Below, one piece after another: positions 52,600 through 60,363 of a stretch of 64,000 bases of DNA. Each line of letters opens with the position of its first letter. The first letter of the stretch is position 1. The DNA is taken from IMG/VR virus record IMGVR_UViG_3300021090_000010, positions 57,043 to 121,042 of that record. The stretch is one strand, 5' to 3'. This DNA is from a virus. The translations under genes were made by a program, and so were the position numbers. A model generated the notes under the pieces. The model saw only the letters and a list, made by a program, of their open reading frames with translations, was not told where the DNA came from and did not search any database.

Positions 52600-53538
52600 T
52601 TGTTTGACAAAGATACATCAGAAAAATATCGGAAAAGAGAGTTTCATTTTTGTTCAACTAATTGTGTTAATGAAGCACAACGTAATGGTGGTGTTCTTAA
52701 AAAGAAGAAAGAAAAACATTTCTTAGAAAGATACGGAGTTGTCAACCCCTTTCAAAGCGTTGAAGTGCAAACTACAATTAGAAAAACAAATCTCGAAAAA
52801 TTTGGTGCAGAAAATCCTTTTTCGTGCGAAGAAGTCAAAGCAAAAATACGTTTGACGCATCTTAAAAAGCGCGGCGTCGAATATCACACTCAGTGTCCTG
52901 AATTCAAAGGAAATTTAGAGAACATCTTCTTGAAAAGATACGGATATTCAAACCCTGGGCTTGTTCCTGAGTTTCAAAACAGGGCGCAAGAAACTAATTT
53001 AGCACGTTATGGGGTTTCTAATCCGTTTTCATCTCCAACGATACGAGCTCAAATAGAAGCGACGCATATCGAAAAGTTTGGTGTTAGGACTCCACTGCAA
53101 CTACCGCGCGTGATCGCGTTAGCCCATACGACAGATGCAAATAAAAAACGTTTTGAAACATTCAAAAAGAATGGTACAATTCGTTCGTCGAAGTCAGAAA
53201 AAATTTTCTACAGCAAGTTACGAGAATTGTTTTCAAAAGTAATTCATCATGTATTCGTACGTGGTTGGGACGTTGATTTCTATATTGAAGATTGCGATAC
53301 ATTCGTAGAGTTCGATGGAATTTTTTGGCACGGTCTAGACAGACCAATTGAAACAATTCGTAACTCGACACGAAAAGTTGATATTGCTATTTGTAAAAAG
53401 TGGCTTCATGATCGAGAAAAAGATGAATGGTTTCGAACAAACGGTCTAAAACTTGTAAGAGTTACAGATTTGATGTCTAAAAGAGAAGAATGGAAAGATG
53501 TTATCTTTAACACAAAAAGCTCACCAAAAACTGATTGA
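52600..53538 (+). CDS. Homing endonuclease with six YGV repeats
   Basis: 312 residues from TTG 52600. The frame is open from 52552, and the first zinc-finger pair (ICSQCQALF, partner of HFCSTNC) lies upstream of that TTG. The real start may therefore be a rare ATA/ATC at 52558-52579, or the N-terminus has been lost. Six 22-25-residue repeats follow, for example FLERYGVVNPFQS, LEKFGAENPFSC, LARYGVSNPFSS and IEKFGVRTPLQL. The nuclease core is DVDFYIEDCDTFVEFDGIFW then HGLDRP. It overlaps iscA by 41 bases. Repeat number differs from the paralogues at 33868 (three) and 56811 (four). Confidence 0.83.
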   Translation: MFDKDTSEKYRKREFHFCSTNCVNEAQRNGGVLKKKKEKHFLERYGVVNPFQSVEVQTTIRKTNLEKFGAENPFSCEEVKAKIRLTHLKKRGVEYHTQCPEFKGNLENIFLKRYGYSNPGLVPEFQNRAQETNLARYGVSNPFSSPTIRAQIEATHIEKFGVRTPLQLPRVIALAHTTDANKKRFETFKKNGTIRSSKSEKIFYSKLRELFSKVIHHVFVRGWDVDFYIEDCDTFVEFDGIFWHGLDRPIETIRNSTRKVDIAICKKWLHDREKDEWFRTNGLKLVRVTDLMSKREEWKDVIFNTKSSPKTD

Positions 53539-53824
53539 AATTGCAACTGCCGATGCGTGCGCATGTATTGTTCGAGCAAAACTTAGTGGTGGGGGATGCG
53601 CTGGATTTACTACAGAATTCTTTTTTGATGATGAGGACAAGATCAGCGATATCGATGAGGTATTCGATCACGATGGTGTTCGTATCGTAGTAGATCAAAT
53701 GAGCCTCCAATATCTGGATGGTTCGGAGATCGACTATCTAGAAGATCTGGTCGGCGGCGGATTCAAATTTAACAATCCGAAATCTTCAGGATCATGTGGT
53801 TGTGGAAACTCGGTGAGCTTCTAA
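53498..53824 (+). CDS. iscA: A-type iron-sulfur carrier (IscA/ErpA/HesB family)
   Basis: 108 residues from an ATG inside the end of the homing nuclease. The three family Cys are present: C34 in LSGGGCAGFTTEF, C100 and C102 in SGSCGCGNSVSF. DGVRIVVDQMSLQYLDGSEI is the standard core. The family delivers Fe-S clusters to apo-proteins. A possible client is the XPD/DinG-like helicase coded just upstream. Confidence 0.93.
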   Translation: MLSLTQKAHQKLIEIATADACACIVRAKLSGGGCAGFTTEFFFDDEDKISDIDEVFDHDGVRIVVDQMSLQYLDGSEIDYLEDLVGGGFKFNNPKSSGSCGCGNSVSF

Positions 53825-54432
53825 TGAGAAAGTACGATATCGATCCCAACATCAAAGTTCGTAAGCTCGAAGAGCTCATCGACGTTCCATCCTTCGTGTA
53901 CGTGAACAAGTTCGATGAGGAGTCCGTGAAAGCGTTCACGACTTTGATGATGGAAACTGAGCAGAGGAATCAAGCAGTCGTACCCATCATCATCGATTCT
54001 TACGGTGGCGAAGCATACGCTCTTCTGGCGATGATCGATGTGGTAAAGCACTGCAAGAAGCCTGTCGCAACCATCGTCGTTGGAAAGGCCATGTCTTGCG
54101 GAGCGATGCTTTTCGCCATGGGGTCTGACGGATTGCGGTTCATGGGACCGGCGGCAACACTCATGTTTCACGACGTATCAAGTTTCAATCATGGAAAGAT
54201 CGAAGAAATCAAGGCGAGCGCGGAGGAAAGCGAAAGGTTGAACCAGTTGGTGTTCAAGATGATCGCTAGGAACTGCGGACATTCGGACACGTACTTTCTC
54301 GATGCCATCCATGCACGGGGCCACGCAGATTGGTTCCTCGCGCCCGACGAAGCTCTCAAACACAAGGTAGCGACATCTGTCCGCATCCCTGAATTCAACG
54401 TGAAGGTGAACGTGGATGTCAAGTTTGGATAA
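53824..54432 (+). CDS. ClpP-like serine protease
   Basis: 202 residues from the ATG that starts at the last base of the iscA stop. ClpP fold marks: VPIIIDSYGGEAYALLAM, the Ser in GKAMSCGAMLFAMG (S91), His in TLMFHDVSS (H116) and Asp in HADWFLAPDEAL (D169). All three catalytic positions are therefore present. ClpP-type enzymes in phages are often head-maturation proteases, but no scaffold or capsid gene is next to it, so another role is possible. Confidence 0.85.
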   Translation: MRKYDIDPNIKVRKLEELIDVPSFVYVNKFDEESVKAFTTLMMETEQRNQAVVPIIIDSYGGEAYALLAMIDVVKHCKKPVATIVVGKAMSCGAMLFAMGSDGLRFMGPAATLMFHDVSSFNHGKIEEIKASAEESERLNQLVFKMIARNCGHSDTYFLDAIHARGHADWFLAPDEALKHKVATSVRIPEFNVKVNVDVKFG

Positions 54433-54435
54433 ACA

Positions 54436-55122
54436 ATGAACGTATTGAAGAGACTGAAGAAGGCTATCTCGCTTCCTAGCGTGGTCGACCTGGGTTGGTC
54501 AGAGAGTAATGCACTTCCGATCCGTCGATTCCAACCCGACGTCTTGGGGTGGACGTGGGAAGACTACCACAAGGAGATGAAGGCGAAGTACCCCGTGCGG
54601 TACTTCATTATGGAAACGTTCGTTCACTGGTTCGTCGTGCATGTTACGATGCCCCTGCGGGAGTTGCGATGGTATGTGAGAGACACTCTCATTCGCCGCA
54701 CCCACATGTTGGACCTTCGTCAGGTGTCTTGGGTCGAGGGATGCGATGATTACTCCGGTGGGTACATCGACCCGCTATCAGAGATTTTGTACGCTTGCAT
54801 GAATTCTCTCAATAGATTCATCACGGAAACGAACGCTCCCCAACATTTGGAGTGGTTAGAATCTCAATTGGTTGCGACACATGCGGATGATCCCGGACGA
54901 GGAACCTTAGAAGACAATTGCGCACTGTACAGAGAAGCTATCGCTATCTACAAGTGGTGGAACGTCGATCGTAAGAGCGATTTCATTCGCATGTCGAACT
55001 CGGACGATTACACTTCACCCGAAGCTACCAAGGCGACTCTCACCAGGTGGGACGATTTCGAAGCTAAGGAAGACGAAATGCTCACTCGTCTCATGAAGAT
55101 CCGTCGGGGGTTGTGGAATTGA
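54436..55122 (+). CDS. Unknown 228-residue protein
   Basis: ATG start three bases after the previous TAA. Trp-rich helical protein with GWTWEDYHKEMKAKYPVRYF and a hydrophobic MPLRELRWYVRD segment. The C-terminal half is acidic and helical. Similar-sized proteins are common in large phages, but I know no function. Confidence 0.7.
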   Translation: MNVLKRLKKAISLPSVVDLGWSESNALPIRRFQPDVLGWTWEDYHKEMKAKYPVRYFIMETFVHWFVVHVTMPLRELRWYVRDTLIRRTHMLDLRQVSWVEGCDDYSGGYIDPLSEILYACMNSLNRFITETNAPQHLEWLESQLVATHADDPGRGTLEDNCALYREAIAIYKWWNVDRKSDFIRMSNSDDYTSPEATKATLTRWDDFEAKEDEMLTRLMKIRRGLWN

Positions 55123-55334
55123 CCACCATATGTTGGCCAAAGGATGCTCCCAGTGTAGAAGCTAGAATTTCCTACGCTTGGGATCGTAAGTGGAACGGAG
55201 AGTTTTTAGATACGATGTTGTACGCAATTCTAAATCACATTCCGGGACCTGATATTGATAGTCATCCTGACGGTGACGACCTGGGGATGTGGGGCGGAGA
55301 ATGTTTTTGTTGCGACTGTTTGAGCGACCACTGA
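55119..55334 (+). CDS. Small Cys-rich acidic protein
   Basis: 71 residues from TTG 55119, which overlaps the previous stop. Ends GGECFCCDCLSDH with four close Cys and a His, a possible metal site. Function unknown. Confidence 0.55.
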   Translation: MTTICWPKDAPSVEARISYAWDRKWNGEFLDTMLYAILNHIPGPDIDSHPDGDDLGMWGGECFCCDCLSDH

Positions 55335-55349
55335 GGTATATTGTAGAAG

Positions 55350-55586
55350 ATGTTTCGAAAGTATTGCAGAGCAGTTCTTGCGTTCTTCCGAAGGTTTAGA
55401 AAACGCAAAGCTACACGCATGCCAAACGCAGGTTACGCGTACGTTCCATTACAAGTATCGAAGGTCTTCCTCAAACCTGAGGACTTTGCTGTGCGCAAGG
55501 GAATGATGACTCGCTACGGCAAGAAACAGGTGCAAACGAGCTATTACGGGACATTCAAGGTCTTGGATTTGGGAGAAGAGAAATGA
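55350..55586 (+). CDS. Unknown small basic protein
   Basis: 78 residues from an ATG preceded by AGGTATATTGTAGAAG. Strongly basic N-terminus (FRKYCRAVLAFFRRFRKRK) with a short hydrophobic stretch, then a beta-type end. Could contact membrane or nucleic acid; unknown. Confidence 0.6.
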   Translation: MFRKYCRAVLAFFRRFRKRKATRMPNAGYAYVPLQVSKVFLKPEDFAVRKGMMTRYGKKQVQTSYYGTFKVLDLGEEK

Positions 55587-55897
55587 TCACCACATTGAGG
55601 AAATTAGGATGCACCGAGAGCTATACTCCGGTGATCGTGAAGTCTTTAGAAGATTACGACGGTCCTAATTTTTCGTTTTTGGACGAACAGATTACGATCG
55701 TCGAAGTTTTTCCGGTCGAGAAAGGTTACAACTGGTCTTCTCTTGACACGTATCGAATTATTGCTTTGACTTCTTCTGGAGTGATATGCATTTGCTATCG
55801 AATATACGGCAGTTGCACAGAAGGACGATTGGAATTTCAATCTTTGAAAAAATCGATTAAAACAACTAAAGAGGAAAAATGCTTAGACGCTGTTTGA
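55583..55897 (+). CDS. Unknown 104-residue protein
   Basis: ATG overlapping the previous stop. Beta-rich (QITIVEVFPVEKGYNWSSLD then RIIALTSSGVICICY). The stop lies 18 bases into the epimerase gene. No family recognised. Confidence 0.6.
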   Translation: MITTLRKLGCTESYTPVIVKSLEDYDGPNFSFLDEQITIVEVFPVEKGYNWSSLDTYRIIALTSSGVICICYRIYGSCTEGRLEFQSLKKSIKTTKEEKCLDAV

Positions 55898-56814
55898 TCA
55901 CGGGCTGTGCAGGATTCATCGGGAGTAACCTCACGAAGAGAATGCTTGATGAGGGATGGGACGTAACTGGCGTAGACGACATGTCTGCGGGAGAAATCGG
56001 GTTCCTCCCTGAAGGATTCGAGAACTACTACATCCAGGATTTCGCCTCCGATTTCGTCTGCGATATGGTTCGAGCTAAGAAATTCGACGTCATTTTTCAC
56101 CTTGCAGCGAAACCTCGGGTTGGGTATTCCGTCGAACATCCGTTCGAAACAAACGATACGAACGTCAGCAAAACTCTGAAATTGATGGAAGCCGCCAGAG
56201 GAAATATCCGCCGTTTTGTCAATACGTCCTCCTCGTCGGTGTACGGAAACGCTACCAGACTTCCGACGCCCGAACATACGATTCATGCTCCGTCGTCGCC
56301 GTATGCGCTACAAAAGAGCGTTACAGAACAATATTGTAAGCTGTTTTCAGAATTGTACGGGATGGACACGGTTTCGGTTCGACCATTCAATGTGTTCGGT
56401 CCGAATAGTCGTGGAGATAGTCCTTACGCTACGGCTGTTGCTGCATGGTTCGGTGCTGTAAAAGATGGGCGTCAACTTCGTTCAGACGGAACGGGGGAAC
56501 AATCTCGCGACGTAACATACGTCGACAATGTCGTCGACATCATGTATCGATGCGCTATCTACGAAGGAAAATTTGTAGGAGAAGCGTTTAATGCAGGAAC
56601 TGGGACGATCGTAACGAACAACGAAATTCTTGCATGGTTTCGTGAACGCTATTCCAATTGTCAAGTTGTAAATGCTCCTGCTCGCAAGGGCGACGTTTTT
56701 AGAACAAGAGCAGACATCTCAAGAGCCCAGGACGTGCTCGGATACAAGGTCTTGGTCCCCTTCTGGGAGGGTGTAGAGAAGACCCGGCAGTGGATGTTCG
56801 GTGATAAAGAATGA
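55879..56814 (+). CDS. NAD-dependent epimerase/dehydratase (UDP-sugar epimerase-like)
   Basis: 311 residues from an ATG with GAGGAAAA upstream. NAD site CLITGCAGFIGSNLTKRM, VIFHLAAKPRVGYS, the catalytic FVNTSSSSVYGNAT with PYALQKSVTEQY (YxxxK), and VRPFNVFGPNSRG. Extended SDR of the GalE/WbpP type; exact sugar unknown. With the UXS-like enzyme, the PMI-type cupin and a glycosyltransferase it forms a small sugar set. Confidence 0.87.
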   Translation: MLRRCLITGCAGFIGSNLTKRMLDEGWDVTGVDDMSAGEIGFLPEGFENYYIQDFASDFVCDMVRAKKFDVIFHLAAKPRVGYSVEHPFETNDTNVSKTLKLMEAARGNIRRFVNTSSSSVYGNATRLPTPEHTIHAPSSPYALQKSVTEQYCKLFSELYGMDTVSVRPFNVFGPNSRGDSPYATAVAAWFGAVKDGRQLRSDGTGEQSRDVTYVDNVVDIMYRCAIYEGKFVGEAFNAGTGTIVTNNEILAWFRERYSNCQVVNAPARKGDVFRTRADISRAQDVLGYKVLVPFWEGVEKTRQWMFGDKE

Positions 56815-57755
56815 GCGTAGTTGAATATCGACAAACTAATTCTGCTCGAAAACGAATCGTCGTCGTCCTAAAGTGCGAAATCTGCAAAACAAACTTTGAA
56901 CGACCTCACTATGCTAGTGGGGGTATAGACGCTATACATTTTTGTTCAAAAGAGTGCAAAAAGATCGGTTACCGCAAAGGACAACCGCTTCGAGAAAAGA
57001 TGAAGTCAACTTTGTTGAGAGAATATGGGGTTGAAGAACCCACTCTAATTCCTCACGTTAGAGAAAGTTGCATTTCTGAAAATGCAAAGGAAAATCGCAA
57101 AGCGACATGGATAGAACTATACGGAGTCGACCACCCGTTTAAACTTCCTGAAATTGTTGAAAAATCTCAAACAACTTTTTTGAAAAATCACGGTGTACGC
57201 ACGCCATTTGAAATTGCTTCTGTTCTTGAAAGAGCCATTAAAGCAACGTCTTCGGTTGTCGCAGCACAAAAACGTAAAGAAACTGTTCAAAGAGATTACG
57301 GAGTAGATTGTATCTTACAGCTCCCAACAACCATTAAGATGGGCCACACTCCCGAAGTAAACGCCAGAAGATTCCAAACTCTTTTAGAAACTCAACCAAT
57401 TCATTCTTCGAAGGACGAAGAAAAGTTTTACGAATTCTTGTTGAAACATTTTGAAGTAGTTGATATACAACGCTCTGTCGTTGTAAACGGTCGTTGGCCT
57501 ATTGATTTCTATATCAAACCCACTAATTGCTACGTCCAATTTGACGGAGTTTATTGGCATGGACTTGATAGACCAATTCTAGAAATCGAACAAAGTTCTT
57601 CTTTGCGTGATAAAAAGATCCTCCAAAAATGGAAGACTGATCAAAGTCAGAACGATTGGTTTGCGAAGAAGATTTTGAAGTTAGTTCGAATAACAGATGT
57701 CGAATTCAACCACCAACCTGACAAGTCAGTTTTTCTAGAAAGGTTTTGCGCATGA
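56811..57755 (+). CDS. Homing endonuclease with four YGV repeats
   Basis: 314 residues; ATG overlaps the epimerase stop and the TGA overlaps the ThyA-like start. Zinc ribbon LKCEICKTNF with HFCSKECK. Repeats: LLREYGVEEPTLIP, IELYGVDHPFKLP, LKNHGVRTPFEIA and QRDYGVDCILQLP. The nuclease core is WPIDFYIKPTNCYVQFDGVYW then HGLDRP. AT-rich. Same family as the genes at 33868 and 52600. Confidence 0.86.
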   Translation: MSVVEYRQTNSARKRIVVVLKCEICKTNFERPHYASGGIDAIHFCSKECKKIGYRKGQPLREKMKSTLLREYGVEEPTLIPHVRESCISENAKENRKATWIELYGVDHPFKLPEIVEKSQTTFLKNHGVRTPFEIASVLERAIKATSSVVAAQKRKETVQRDYGVDCILQLPTTIKMGHTPEVNARRFQTLLETQPIHSSKDEEKFYEFLLKHFEVVDIQRSVVVNGRWPIDFYIKPTNCYVQFDGVYWHGLDRPILEIEQSSSLRDKKILQKWKTDQSQNDWFAKKILKLVRITDVEFNHQPDKSVFLERFCA

Positions 57756-58567
57756 ATGATGAGATTGTTTTTCGATCGATATTCGATCGCTTGTCAAAAC
57801 ACGGACAGAAAGTTGCGCCCCGAAATCAATTGGTGATTGAAGTCGAAAATTTCAACTACGAACTTCCTCCCTATGTTAGATTTCAAAATTTCTCTTCGAG
57901 GAAACTAAGTCTTCCATATTGCAAAAGGGAGTTCCTTTGGTATTTGAAGGGTGATCGATTCGATACGTCCATCTGCGAGCATGCGAAGATTTGGAGAGAT
58001 GTCGTCAACAAGGACGGATCTATCAACTCGAACTACGGTCAGTACGTATTCGGTGAAATTAGCCAGTTCGACAAGTGCGTCGAGTCCTTGATAAGCGACA
58101 AAGACACTCGCCGCGCTAGCATTTCGATTCTATCGAGAGAACATCTCCTTTCGGATACTAATGACGTGCCCTGCACGTACTCTATCAATTTCAGAATTCG
58201 AAACGACGTTCTCAATATGAGCGTTCACATGCGCTCGCAGGATGCTGTTTTCGGAATGGGGAACGACGCGCCGGCTTTCAGCTTCATCCATGAGATGATG
58301 TTCAACACGATGAAGGCGGCGTATCCAAATTTGCAGTACGGAAATTACTTTCACATCGCAGATTCGTTCCACGTGTACGAACGTCATTTTGAACTTCTTC
58401 AGAAAATCCTGGATGGCGACAAGTTCGAACCTATCGAGTGCCCTCGGATTTCTGGCCACGAAGAAGTAGATTTTCTACGAAGGCCCGAACGATATGGTCG
58501 CGACAAGAACTACATACCAGTTCCGCAGGAGTTCAAATTCACCAAATGGCTAACGGAGACAGAATGA
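57752..58567 (+). CDS. ThyA-superfamily enzyme (thymidylate synthase or dNMP hydroxymethylase-like)
   Basis: 271 residues from ATG 57752. The active-site Cys is C141 in NDVPCTYSINFRIR. The nucleotide phosphate Arg is R161 in MSVHMRSQDAVFGMGNDAPA, followed by FSFIHEMM. The normal thymidylate synthase run GLPFNIASY is replaced by GMGNDAPAF, so the Asn that recognises uracil is not conserved. HIADSFHVYERHFE near residue 208 is the usual H-x-Y region. Since ThyX already makes dTMP, this enzyme may instead hydroxymethylate dUMP or dCMP for base modification. Substrate is uncertain. Confidence 0.85.
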   Translation: MNDEIVFRSIFDRLSKHGQKVAPRNQLVIEVENFNYELPPYVRFQNFSSRKLSLPYCKREFLWYLKGDRFDTSICEHAKIWRDVVNKDGSINSNYGQYVFGEISQFDKCVESLISDKDTRRASISILSREHLLSDTNDVPCTYSINFRIRNDVLNMSVHMRSQDAVFGMGNDAPAFSFIHEMMFNTMKAAYPNLQYGNYFHIADSFHVYERHFELLQKILDGDKFEPIECPRISGHEEVDFLRRPERYGRDKNYIPVPQEFKFTKWLTETE

Positions 58568-58593
58568 AAAAGACGAAGAAACTATCTCAATGA
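58564..58593 (+). CDS. 9-residue coupling mini-ORF
   Basis: ATG overlaps the previous stop and TGA overlaps the next ATG (both ATGA). It codes MKKTKKLSQ only. It bridges a gap that would otherwise break the chain of overlapping genes, so it may serve translational coupling. Confidence 0.35.
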   Translation: MKKTKKLSQ

Positions 58594-58946
58594 AGAGAGT
58601 CATCCTAGAGTCTCCCTTCGCAGGAGACACCAAGAAGAACATCGCGTACGCCCGATGTGCTGCGAAAGATTGCCTCAATCGAGGAGAAGCTCCTATGATC
58701 TCCCATCTCTTGTACACGCAACCGGGAGTTTTAGACGATACGATTCCGGAACAACGAACTCTCGGAATCGAAGCTGCGCTGGCCTGGGGTCCTGTCGCGG
58801 AAATGACAGTCGTCTATGCCGATCTCGGGATGAGCCGAGGAATGGAGGGTGGAGTCGAACGAGCCAAGAAGGAAGGTCGACCCGTCGAAATTCGTTACCT
58901 GGGGAAGGAATGGGAAGATGAAGTTAGTTCAAGGAACAGTTTCTAA
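58590..58946 (+). CDS. Nucleoside 2-deoxyribosyltransferase-like (DUF7768-type) protein
   Basis: 118 residues. ILESPFAGDTKKNIAYARCA, MISHLLYTQPGVLDD, ERTLGIEAALAWG-type spacing, VVYADLGMSRGMEGGVERAK and PVEIRYLG follow the layout of small phage proteins related to nucleoside 2-deoxyribosyltransferases (SP-x-x-G..., S-x-GM-x-x-E). They may process nucleotides. Catalytic activity is not shown. Confidence 0.7.
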   Translation: MKRVILESPFAGDTKKNIAYARCAAKDCLNRGEAPMISHLLYTQPGVLDDTIPEQRTLGIEAALAWGPVAEMTVVYADLGMSRGMEGGVERAKKEGRPVEIRYLGKEWEDEVSSRNSF

Positions 58947-59271
58947 ACCGTGGGGGTACGAGATCCTCTGGGCTTCCACCGACAAGTACGTCGGAAAGAT
59001 TTTGTACATCAACGCGGGACACAAGCTCAGCCTGCAACACCACAACGTCAAGGATGAAACTATCTACCTCCAAGAAGGGCGGATGCGTTTTTTTCTCGAT
59101 GAGAAGGACACAGGACTTCACGTCATGGAGCTAGTCGCAGGAGATAGCGTCCGCGTGCTGCCCGGACAGATCCACCGAATGGAAGCGCTCGAAACTTGCA
59201 CAGTCTTCGAAGTCTCGACTCCAGAGCTCGATGATGTTGTGCGCCACCAGGACGATTACGGAAGAACATGA
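58918..59271 (+). CDS. Cupin, mannose-6-phosphate isomerase type II-like
   Basis: 117 residues from ATG 58918. KPWGYEILWA, KLSLQHHNVKDETIYLQEG and PGQIHRMEALETCTVFEVSTP are the metal-binding His/Glu sets of the PMI type II cupin domain (KPWG, LQ-H-x-R-x-E...). Here only the isomerase domain is present, without the GMP transferase part. It probably interconverts a sugar phosphate. Confidence 0.82.
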   Translation: MKLVQGTVSKPWGYEILWASTDKYVGKILYINAGHKLSLQHHNVKDETIYLQEGRMRFFLDEKDTGLHVMELVAGDSVRVLPGQIHRMEALETCTVFEVSTPELDDVVRHQDDYGRT

Positions 59272-59330
59272 ACTCTGACAATTTTCTCACCTTCGTACAG
59301 ATCTTCAAATCGAACTGACAAGGAAGTACA

Positions 59331-60362
59331 GTGAGTATACAAGACTTTGCTCTAGCGTATGATGACATAACACTTTGCCCGGAATATTCTGAGATCAGAT
59401 CTCGTAAGGATCCGAGTCCTCGCTGTTCGATCATGGGACTAGATCTCGAAACGCCCATTCTTTCTGCTAACATGGACACCATCACGGAATCGAAGATGGC
59501 GATCGCTATGTGGGAATCTGGCGGTTTGGGAGTTCTCCATCGGTTCATGAATGTTGAGAAGAACTGCGAGGAATATCGGGCCGTTCGAATCACTGGTGCT
59601 GAGTGTCTCGTGTCTATCGGTGCGAACGATTGGTGGTCCCGAGCTGAGGCACTCTATTCAGAAGGAGCCCGACGATTCGTCATCGACATCGCTCACGGCC
59701 ACAGCGTGCTTGTCAAGGACGTCGTCGAACGCTTGAGAAAAGAGTTCGGTGACACGGTGAAGATCATGGTGGGAAATATCGCCACCGAAGGTGCCGTTCA
59801 TGCTGCTAAGCGCTGGGGAGCCGATGCTGTGAAGGTGGGAGTCGGTGGTGGAAGCATCTGCACGACTCGATTGGTGACCGGATTTGGAGTTCCGATGTTC
59901 ACATCCATCCTTGAATGTTCTAAGGCCGCTCGATCAAGCCAACTTGAAGTGGTCGCCGACGGCGGCATTCGAACTTCGGGTGACATCGTGAAAGCCATGG
60001 TAGCTGGAGCCACAGGTGTGATGGTCGGCAGGCTCTTGGCCGGATCGTCCGAAACTCCCGGCGAAGAAGACAGCGTAGTAAGTTCGACGTCTATTCAGCC
60101 GATTTATGTCAAGCAGTATCGAGGTATGTCGTCCGCCTCGACTCGTCAAAGAATCGGTTCATCCGCTCTTGCAGAAGGAATCGACGCTGTCGTCCTCTCG
60201 ACCGGATCTGTGAAGGGTAAGGTTGAAGATCTCACGGCAGGATTGAAAAGCGGAATGAGTTACGCTGGAGCCAAGACCCTGGAAGAGATGTTGCGAGTTC
60301 GTTGGATGAGACAGACGTCTCATGGTACAATCGAGGGAACACCTCACATTTTGAAAGACTAG
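59331..60362 (+). CDS. IMP dehydrogenase / GMP reductase family protein
   Basis: 343 residues from a GTG with AAGGAAG upstream. TIM-barrel marks: AYDDITLCPEYSE, TPILSANMDTITE, the catalytic GGGSICTTRLVTGFGVP (C177), VVADGGIRTSGDIVKAM and YRGMSSAST. CBS domains are absent. YRGMSS and the flap region fit either IMPDH or GMPR, so the direction (toward GMP or back to IMP) cannot be fixed. It adjusts guanine nucleotide supply. Confidence 0.9.
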   Translation: MSIQDFALAYDDITLCPEYSEIRSRKDPSPRCSIMGLDLETPILSANMDTITESKMAIAMWESGGLGVLHRFMNVEKNCEEYRAVRITGAECLVSIGANDWWSRAEALYSEGARRFVIDIAHGHSVLVKDVVERLRKEFGDTVKIMVGNIATEGAVHAAKRWGADAVKVGVGGGSICTTRLVTGFGVPMFTSILECSKAARSSQLEVVADGGIRTSGDIVKAMVAGATGVMVGRLLAGSSETPGEEDSVVSSTSIQPIYVKQYRGMSSASTRQRIGSSALAEGIDAVVLSTGSVKGKVEDLTAGLKSGMSYAGAKTLEEMLRVRWMRQTSHGTIEGTPHILKD

Positions 60363-60363
60363 A

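Noticed and set aside
52600-53538. The regular YGV repeats as a CRISPR-like DNA array
   Set aside because: The repeats are visible only at the protein level with changing codons; there are no conserved DNA repeats with unique spacers. No CRISPR array was seen anywhere in the window.
59331-60362. Confident naming as GuaB
   Set aside because: The active-site Cys loop fits both IMPDH and GMP reductase, and the CBS domains that would help are absent.
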